This document shows, one piece after another, positions 1 to 5,860 of a stretch of DNA of 5,860 bases; position 1 is the stretch's first letter, and the number at the start of each line of letters is the position of its first letter. The stretch is from Verrucomicrobiota bacterium. Its GTDB lineage: Bacteria; Verrucomicrobiota; Verrucomicrobiia; Opitutales; Opitutaceae. The notes beneath the pieces were generated by a model. That model did not search any database, had not been told where the DNA came from, and saw only the letters and a list, made by a program, of their open reading frames with translations. Made by a program: the position numbers and the translations under genes. The stretch lies in the NCBI GenBank assembly GCA_030916665.1, contig JAUPWC010000281.1:1-5860 (forward strand), written 5' to 3'.

Positions 1-1
1 C

Positions 2-2905
2 ACGATCGACGACGTGCCCGTCGCCGCCGTCACGCTGCACAGCGCCACCCACGACCACCTAGCCCTGCGCCGCCTCGCCGCGCAGCTCGACGACGCCATC
101 AAGGCCCTGCCCGACGTCGCCGAGACCACCCTCATCGGCGGCGTGCGCCGGCAGCTGCGCGTGCAGGTCGATCCCGTGAAGCTCGCCTCGCGTCAACTCA
201 CCCTCGACGACCTCGCCGCCGCCCTCCGCGCCGCCAACGCACGCAGCCAGGACGGCGCCCTCGCCACCGCCAACCGCGACCTGCTCGTCGAGACCGGCGC
301 GTATTTCCGCGACGCCGCCGACGTCGCCAACCTCGTGCTCGGCGCCTCGCAAGGCCGCCCCATCTTCCTGCGCGACGTCGCGACCGTCACCGACGGCCCC
401 GCCGAGCCCACCGACTACGTCCTGTTCGGCCGTGGCAACCACGCGCCTTCGATCGAGAATCAAAAATCGAAAATCGAAAATCACGGGGAAGCCGCCGCCG
501 TCACCCTCAGCATCGCCAAGCGTCCCGGCGCCAACGCCGTGACCGTCGTGCGCGCCGCCGAGGACACCGTCGCCCGGCTGCGCGGCGTGCTGTTCCCCGC
601 CGATGTGGACGTGACCTTCACCCGCAACTACGGCGAAACCGCCAGCGAGAAATCCAACGAACTGCTCCTGCACATGGGCATCGCCGTCTTCGGCGTCGCG
701 TTGCTCATTCTGTTTTTCCTCGGCTGGCGCGAGTCGCTCGTCGTCCTGCTCGCCATCCCGGTGACGCTCGGCCTCACGCTCCTGGTCTTCTACCTCTACG
801 GCTACACGCTGAACCGCATCACGCTCTTCGCGCTGATCTTCTCCATCGGCATCCTCGTGGACGACGCCATCGTCGTCGTGGAAAACATCGTGCGCCACCA
901 GCGCCTGCCTTCGGCCTGCGGCAAGTCGCTGCACCAGATCGCCGTCGAGGCCGTGAGCGAGGTCGGCAACCCGACCGTGCTCGCGACCTGGGCCGTCATC
1001 GCCGCCGTGCTGCCGATGGCGTTTGTCGGCGGCCTCATGGGCCCGTACATGCGCCCGATCCCGATCGGCGCGAGCGCGGCCATGTTGTTCTCGCTGGTCG
1101 TGGCGTTCACGGTCACGCCCTGGGCCGCGCTGCGCGTGCTGGGCCGGCATGCGCCAAAGATTTCGCCCGGCCACGAGGCCGACCTACACGACCAGGCCCC
1201 CGACACCTTCTTCACCCGGCTCTACCACCGCATCATGGACCCGATGATCGCCCGCGCGCGCTGGCGCTGGGGTTTTCTGGGCTTCGTGGCGGTGCTGCTG
1301 CTCGGTGCCATGGCGCTCGTGCCGACCGGTTTCGTGAAGGTCAAAATGCTCCCCTTCGACAACAAGTCGGAGTTCCAGGTCATCCTCGACACCCCCGAGG
1401 GCACGACGCTCGAGGAAACCACGCGCATCGCCCGCGAACTCGCCGCCGCCCTGCGCACCGAGCCCGAGGTGCGCGACTACCAGATCTACGCCGGCACGGC
1501 CTCGCCCTTCAATTTCAACGGTCTTGTCCGCCACTACTTCATGCGCCGCGGCGCGAACGTGGCCGACATCCAGGTCAACCTGCTCCCCAAGCACGAGCGC
1601 TCCGCCCAAAGCCACGTCATCGCCGAACGCGTCCGTCCCAAACTCGCCGCCATTGCCGCGATGCACGGCGCCGCGCTCGCGGTCGCCGAGGTGCCGCCCG
1701 GCCCGCCGGTATTGCAGACCCTTGTCGCCGAAATCTACGGCCCGTCCGAGGATTCCCACCTCGCCCTCGCCACACGGGTAAAAGAGATCTTCACCAAGAC
1801 GGAAGGCGTCGTGGACATCGACTGGTATGTCGAGGCGCAGCAGCCGACCGTGCATCTGCGCGTGGACCGCACCAAGGCCGCGTTGCACGGCATCAGCGTC
1901 GCCACGATCTCCCGCACCATCCAGACCGCGATCAGCGGCGCCACGGTGGACCTGCTCCACCAGCCGCACGACCGCGAGGACGTGGACCTCGTGCTCGAGC
2001 TCCCGCGCCCGCTGCGCAGCCGGCCCGAGGACCTGCTGTCCATCCAGCTCCGCTCCGACCACGATGACATCATCCGCGCCGGCGAGCGACCGCTCGTGCC
2101 GCTCGGCGAACTGGTCACGCTCCAGCGCACCGACGGGGAACGAAACCTTTACCGCAAGAACCTGCGCCCCGTGGTCTATGTGACCGCCGATGTCGCCGGC
2201 GCGGTTGCCAGCCCGGCCTACGCGCTCTTCGCCATGAACCGCGAGCTGGCCAAACTCGACGGTCGCGCGTTCGGCGGCACCCAGCCGGAAGTCGCGCTCT
2301 ACCACCTCGCCATGCCGGATTCCGAGCTGGAGCCCGCGATCAAGTGGGACGGCGAATGGCACGTCACGCTCGAGGTCTTCCGCGACCTCGGCCTGGCCTT
2401 CGCCGCCGTGTGCATCCTCATCTACATGCTCATGGTGGGCTGGTTCAAAAGCTACCTCACGCCCTTCCTCATCATGATCGTGATCCCGCTGTCGCTGATC
2501 GGCATTTTGCCCGCGCACGCCGCGATGGGTGCGTTCTTCACCGCAACGTCGATGATCGGCTTCATGGCCGGCGCGGGCATCGTGGTGAGAAACTCGATCA
2601 TCCTCGTGGATTTCATCGAGCTGCGCCGCTCGCAGGGCCTGCCCCTCGCCGAGGCCGTGGTCGAAGCCGGCGCCGTGCGCTTCCGCCCGATGCTGCTCAC
2701 CGCCCTCGCCGTGATCGTCGGTGCTTCTGTGATTCTCGCCGACCCGATCTTCCAAGGTCTTGCCCTATCCCTCATGGCGGGCGAGGTGGCTTCGCTGCTC
2801 ATCAGCCGCTTCGCCGTTCCCATTCTCTACTACATGATGAACATCTCCCACCACCCGCCCGCGGGTGCCGCCCCGGCCGAGTGCCCCGTGCCGCCCGTCA
2901 CATGA
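2..2905 (+). CDS. RND efflux permease (AcrB/HAE-like), 5' end outside window
   Basis: This is an inner-membrane proton-driven efflux pump subunit, which in this superfamily works as a trimer with a periplasmic adaptor and an outer-membrane channel. The reading frame is open from base 2 and has 967 residues in the window. Comparison with AcrB-like proteins suggests TM1 and the first part of the porter domain, about 130-150 residues, are missing upstream, so the GTG at base 14 is not the start. Visible in order: porter domain (2-655), TM2-TM6 (about 659-1144), TM7 (1268-1336), second periplasmic half (about 1340-2385) and TM8-TM12 (2387-2838). TM4 carries the proton-relay Asp pair in GILVDDAIVVVEN (bases 860-865). 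TM10 reads GIVVRNSIILVDF, with Arg (2588-2590) where AcrB has its relay Lys, and TM11 keeps the RP motif (FRPMLLT). A Lys/Asn-rich linker at about 451-485 is encoded by a tandem repeat. The substrate cannot be told from the sequence. The stop overlaps the rhodanese start (ATGA). Confidence 0.95.
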   Translation, partial: TIDDVPVAAVTLHSATHDHLALRRLAAQLDDAIKALPDVAETTLIGGVRRQLRVQVDPVKLASRQLTLDDLAAALRAANARSQDGALATANRDLLVETGAYFRDAADVANLVLGASQGRPIFLRDVATVTDGPAEPTDYVLFGRGNHAPSIENQKSKIENHGEAAAVTLSIAKRPGANAVTVVRAAEDTVARLRGVLFPADVDVTFTRNYGETASEKSNELLLHMGIAVFGVALLILFFLGWRESLVVLLAIPVTLGLTLLVFYLYGYTLNRITLFALIFSIGILVDDAIVVVENIVRHQRLPSACGKSLHQIAVEAVSEVGNPTVLATWAVIAAVLPMAFVGGLMGPYMRPIPIGASAAMLFSLVVAFTVTPWAALRVLGRHAPKISPGHEADLHDQAPDTFFTRLYHRIMDPMIARARWRWGFLGFVAVLLLGAMALVPTGFVKVKMLPFDNKSEFQVILDTPEGTTLEETTRIARELAAALRTEPEVRDYQIYAGTASPFNFNGLVRHYFMRRGANVADIQVNLLPKHERSAQSHVIAERVRPKLAAIAAMHGAALAVAEVPPGPPVLQTLVAEIYGPSEDSHLALATRVKEIFTKTEGVVDIDWYVEAQQPTVHLRVDRTKAALHGISVATISRTIQTAISGATVDLLHQPHDREDVDLVLELPRPLRSRPEDLLSIQLRSDHDDIIRAGERPLVPLGELVTLQRTDGERNLYRKNLRPVVYVTADVAGAVASPAYALFAMNRELAKLDGRAFGGTQPEVALYHLAMPDSELEPAIKWDGEWHVTLEVFRDLGLAFAAVCILIYMLMVGWFKSYLTPFLIMIVIPLSLIGILPAHAAMGAFFTATSMIGFMAGAGIVVRNSIILVDFIELRRSQGLPLAEAVVEAGAVRFRPMLLTALAVIVGASVILADPIFQGLALSLMAGEVASLLISRFAVPILYYMMNISHHPPAGAAPAECPVPPVT
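451..482 (+). repeat. Heptanucleotide tandem repeat (AATCGAA-like) within the RND gene
   Basis: An AT-rich tract stands out in otherwise very GC-rich coding DNA. It reads as consecutive 7-base units: GATCGAG (diverged), AATCAAA, AATCGAA, AATCGAA, then AATC. Two units are perfect copies, one differs by one base and the first by two. In the pump frame it encodes SIENQKSKIENH, where IEN recurs after seven residues because three 7-base units make seven codons. It falls in a loop of the second porter subdomain, just before the conserved AVTLSIAKRPGANAV strand, by comparison with AcrB. Heptanucleotide tandem repeats are known from other bacteria, for example the STRR sequences of cyanobacteria. Relating this tract to a dispersed family is inference. 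Confidence 0.75.
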
Positions 2906-3300
2906 ACCTCACCGCCATCCTCGTCATCGCTGCCATCGCCTTCATCGCCTGGACGCTCTGGCGCGCCCGTCCGCAGGTGAAACCCGACGAACTCAAATCC
3001 GCCCTCAACTCCGGCAGCGCCGTCCTCGTGGATGTGCGCGAGCCTTCCGAGTGGCTTGCCACCGGCACTGCCAAGGACGCCGCGCTGCTCCCGCTCAGCG
3101 ACCTGCGCGGCGAACGCCGCCAATGGAACGCCTTTCTCGAAAAACACCGCGGCAAACGGCTCTTTCTCTACTGCCAGTCCGGCACGCGTTCCGCCATGGC
3201 CGCCGCCCAGCTCCGCGGCGAAGGCCTCGACGCCCGCAACGCCGGCTCCCTCTCCTCCCTCGACCACGCCGGCTGGTCGCTCTGCCGCAAACGCTCCTGA
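2902..3300 (+). CDS. Membrane-anchored single-domain rhodanese-like protein
   Basis: This is a predicted sulfurtransferase or persulfide-carrying protein of 132 residues. An N-terminal hydrophobic helix (about residues 4-20) is followed by WRARPQVK. The short anchor followed by positive charges would by the positive-inside rule leave the rhodanese domain cytoplasmic, though this is not certain. The domain shows the VDVREPSEW motif (43-51) and the active-site loop CQSGTRS (91-97), with catalytic Cys91 and the CxxGxR pattern intact. The usual C-terminal GG-x-x-x-W end is replaced by NAGSLSSLDHAGWSL, a compact variant. The ATG at 2902 is chosen because it gives the hydrophobic anchor and overlaps the upstream pump stop as ATGA, indicating translational coupling; no Shine-Dalgarno is visible. 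Lying between an RND pump and a haem protein suggests a sulfur or redox accessory role, which is inference. The physiological sulfur donor is unknown. Confidence 0.9.
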   Translation: MNLTAILVIAAIAFIAWTLWRARPQVKPDELKSALNSGSAVLVDVREPSEWLATGTAKDAALLPLSDLRGERRQWNAFLEKHRGKRLFLYCQSGTRSAMAAAQLRGEGLDARNAGSLSSLDHAGWSLCRKRS

Positions 3301-3306
3301 AGCGTT
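3290..3306 (+). other. Small inverted repeat spanning the rhodanese stop codon
   Basis: AACGCT (3290-3295) and AGCGTT (3301-3306) are perfect inverted repeats separated by the five-base loop CCTGA. The loop holds the rhodanese stop codon. The hairpin ends eight bases before the next start codon, so in mRNA it could affect coupling between the two genes. There is no T-run after it, so it is not a convincing terminator. A six-base stem can arise by chance. Confidence 0.3.
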
Positions 3307-3314
3307 CCGCCCGG

Positions 3315-3929
3315 ATGAAAATCCACCTCCTCTCCTTGTGCGCGCTGTTGACCGCAGCGGGTGCCGCCGAAGCCGATCCCCGGATCATCTTCATTGATCC
3401 CGCCGCGCCCGAGGCCGCCGCCGTGCGCCAGGCTGGCGAGGCCGCCTCGGCCCGGGTCGCCACCCGCCTGATCACCGAGCTCACCGCCGCCCTCGGGGCC
3501 GGCGGCCCGGAGAAGGCCGTGGACGTCTGCCATACCCGGGCCCTGCCGCTGACCAAGGAGCCGCTCCCCGGCCTCCCGCAGGTCACCGCCGTCAAGCGCA
3601 CCAGCCTCCGCCTGCGCAACCCAGCCAACGCCCCCGACCCCGCCGAACAGGCCGCGCTCGACCGTATCGCCGCCCTCGTCGCCGACGGCAAACCCGCGCC
3701 GGCCCTCCTCATTCAGAAAATCGAAACCACCGGCACCGCCGCCCCCGAGTGGCGGCTTTACCGTTCCTTCGGCATCCAGCCCGCCTGCCTCGCCTGCCAC
3801 GGCACGACCGAGTCACAGTCCTCCTCGTTGCGTGCGCTTCTGCGCGAGCGTTACCCGCAGGACGCCGCCACCGGCTACGCCGTCGGCGACTGGCGCGGTC
3901 TCGTCCGCGTCACGGTGCGAATACCCTGA
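3315..3929 (+). CDS. Exported single-haem c-type protein, DUF3365/Tll0287-like
   Basis: This is a 204-residue periplasmic protein predicted to bind one covalent c-type haem. Residues 1-20 look like a Sec signal peptide (MKIH, a hydrophobic stretch, then AAEA before DP), with likely cleavage near residue 20. The mature part carries hallmarks I associate with the DUF3365/Tll0287-like domain: KAVDVCHTRA (about 67-76, with Cys72-His73), KRTSLRLRNPANAPDPAE (94-111), and QPACLACHG (155-163) with the CxxCH haem site at Cys158, Cys161 and His162. The C-terminal part RYPQDAATGYAVGDWRGLVRVTV is also typical. Such domains occur as stand-alone cytochrome-like proteins and as sensor modules of signalling proteins. 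Here no kinase or other output domain follows. The ATG at 3315 gives the signal peptide and lies 14 bases after the rhodanese stop; upstream ATGs in this frame read through the other genes. It probably belongs to the pump-rhodanese operon. Its electron partner and exact role are unknown. Confidence 0.88.
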   Translation: MKIHLLSLCALLTAAGAAEADPRIIFIDPAAPEAAAVRQAGEAASARVATRLITELTAALGAGGPEKAVDVCHTRALPLTKEPLPGLPQVTAVKRTSLRLRNPANAPDPAEQAALDRIAALVADGKPAPALLIQKIETTGTAAPEWRLYRSFGIQPACLACHGTTESQSSSLRALLRERYPQDAATGYAVGDWRGLVRVTVRIP

Positions 3930-3955
3930 TCCTCTCACCCGCGACCAACCCCGCC

Positions 3956-3972
3956 GGCGGGTTCTGCCCGCC
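3956..3972 (+). other. GC-rich hairpin in the 69-base gap between the two export modules
   Basis: GGCGGG (3956-3961) pairs perfectly with CCCGCC (3967-3972) around the loop TTCTG. An alternative overlapping fold pairs AACCC (3947-3951) with GGGTT (3959-3963). No T-run follows, so an intrinsic terminator is not supported. It could be a processing or stability hairpin at the boundary between transcription units, or chance in GC-rich DNA. No convincing -35/-10 pair was seen in the gap. Confidence 0.25.
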
Positions 3973-3998
3973 ACCTGCAACCGCCTTGCCCGCCCACC

Positions 3999-5158
<1,160 letters not shown>

Positions 5159-5162
<4 letters not shown>

Positions 5163-5860
5163 ATCTCGCGGTCCAGGACATCCGGCACAACGGCGGACGC
5201 TTTGCGCTCACCGCCGCCGGCATCGGACTGTTGCTCATGCTCGTGCTCGGCATGGGCGGCATCTATGCGGGCTTGGTGCACGAGGCCACCCTGCTCATTG
5301 ACCGCCTCGACGCCGACCTCTGGATCGTGCAGCGCTCCACCCGCGGACCATTCGCGGAGCTGTCCCGGATTCCCGCCGACCTCGAGCCGCGCCTCTCCGC
5401 CGTCCCCGGCGTGGCGTCGGCCCGCCGCTTCGTTTACCACACCGTGCAGCGCGAGCGGGCGGGCGCACCCTGGCGCTTCTCCGTCCAGGGCCTCGACTGG
5501 CCCGCCGATCGCGGCCAGGCGCTGCCGCTCATGGCGGGCCGGCCGCTGGGCCAGGCCCATTTCGAGATGATCGCCGACCGCTCGCTCGGCATCGCCCTCG
5601 GCGAACGGGTGCGGTTGGGCAAGGACACCTACACCGTGGTCGGCCTGACCAAGGGCATGACCTCCTCATCGGGCGACCCGATGGCCTTCTTCACCCTGCG
5701 CGACGCCCAGGCCATCCAGTTCGACCAGCCCGGCGAAGCCATCCGGCTCGACCGCGAGGCCCGGCGCAGCCGCGCCGCCGGGGTCGAGCTCGGTCGGCAG
5801 CAGCCCGGCCTGCTCGAGCGGGCCGCCAGCCCCGCTTCCGCCCTGCCGGCACTCGGCCCG
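5159..5860 (+). CDS. ABC transporter permease, DevC/MacB-like (3' end outside window)
   Basis: The frame opens at ATG 5159 and stays open to the window end, giving 234 residues. It begins MNLAVQDIRHNGGRF, the amphipathic N-terminal segment usual for FtsX/MacB-type permeases, then TM1 (about 15-37, ending GMGGIYAGLV). A large periplasmic domain follows, with ADLWIVQRSTRGPFAE (52-67), the VPGVASARR segment (82-90), ADRSLGIALGERVRLG (139-154) and TYTVVGLTKGM (157-167), in the usual order for MacB-type periplasmic core domains. The window ends before the expected TM2-TM4, so about 150 residues are probably missing. The closest type I recall is the DevC-like permease, which pairs with a DevB-like adaptor and a separate ATPase. 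The ATGA overlap with the adaptor supports this, and an ATPase gene would be expected downstream. The substrate is unknown; known systems of this type move glycolipids, lipoproteins, peptides or drugs. No Shine-Dalgarno is visible, so translation is probably coupled to the adaptor. Confidence 0.88.

Noticed and set aside
14..16. GTG as start of the RND gene
   Set aside because: The frame is open upstream to the window edge and the protein begins in mid porter domain, lacking TM1, so the real start lies outside.
59..1174. Minus-strand open frame (371 codons) opposite the RND N-terminal half
   Set aside because: Same shadow composition; it exists because C-ending plus-strand codons avoid stops on the opposite strand.
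1184..2755. Long minus-strand open frame (523 codons) opposite the RND gene
   Set aside because: Its translation is low-complexity (His/Asp/Glu/Gly/Arg-rich) with no recognisable domain, as expected from the antisense of GC-rich codons. The plus-strand RND protein is unambiguous.
2344..2901. Upstream extension of the rhodanese frame
   Set aside because: It overlaps the RND TM8-TM12 coding region in another frame and gives Arg/His-rich non-protein-like sequence; the ATG at 2902 gives a clean membrane anchor.
3717..3726. AAAATCGAAA, similar to the heptanucleotide repeat, in the haem-protein gene
   Set aside because: Only one unit, with no tandem periodicity. It encodes QKIE in a normal part of the domain, so chance or native coding is more likely.
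3947..3972. Rho-independent terminator after the haem-protein gene
   Set aside because: Stems are only five to six base pairs and no T-run follows, so only a weak hairpin is listed.
3930..3998. Promoter for the adaptor-permease unit
   Set aside because: No sigma-70-like -35/-10 pair is recognisable in these 69 bases. A non-canonical promoter cannot be ruled out by eye.

Overview
The window is strongly GC-rich, densely coding, and entirely plus-strand. C-ending codons dominate, none of the visible starts has a clear Shine-Dalgarno sequence, and genes overlap by ATGA at two junctions. No rRNA or tRNA is present to fix the taxonomy. The codon style, the protein sequences and a short AT-rich heptanucleotide repeat inside a gene remind me of Verrucomicrobiota (Opitutaceae-like), but that placement is a guess from memory. 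A GC-rich proteobacterium cannot be excluded.

Bases 2-2905 hold most of an RND-superfamily efflux permease of the AcrB/HAE-like type. Its N-terminus, about 130-150 residues including TM1, lies upstream of the window. A four-base ATGA overlap leads into a small membrane-anchored rhodanese (2902-3300). Fourteen bases later comes an exported single-haem protein of the DUF3365/Tll0287-like type (3315-3929). These three look like one transcription unit: an RND pump followed by two accessory proteins with likely sulfur and redox roles.

A 69-base gap (3930-3998) contains a small GC-rich hairpin and no recognisable promoter. After it comes a second export system. This is an HlyD/MacA/DevB-type periplasmic adaptor (3999-5162), overlapping by ATGA with a DevC/MacB-type ABC-transporter permease (5159 to beyond the window end). 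The matching ATPase is expected just downstream. Arg codon use changes between the modules: CGG is rare in the RND and rhodanese genes and common in the adaptor and permease. The two export modules may therefore have different histories.

The most unusual element is a period-7 repeat (consensus AATCGAA) at about 451-482, read in frame inside the periplasmic porter domain of the RND pump. It encodes a Lys/Asn/Glu-rich linker foreign to the rest of the protein. The repeat consensus has no stop codon in any of the six frames, and because 7 is not a multiple of 3, gain or loss of one unit would frameshift the pump. I saw no CRISPR array, insertion sequence, RNA gene or wholly unknown multi-gene system.
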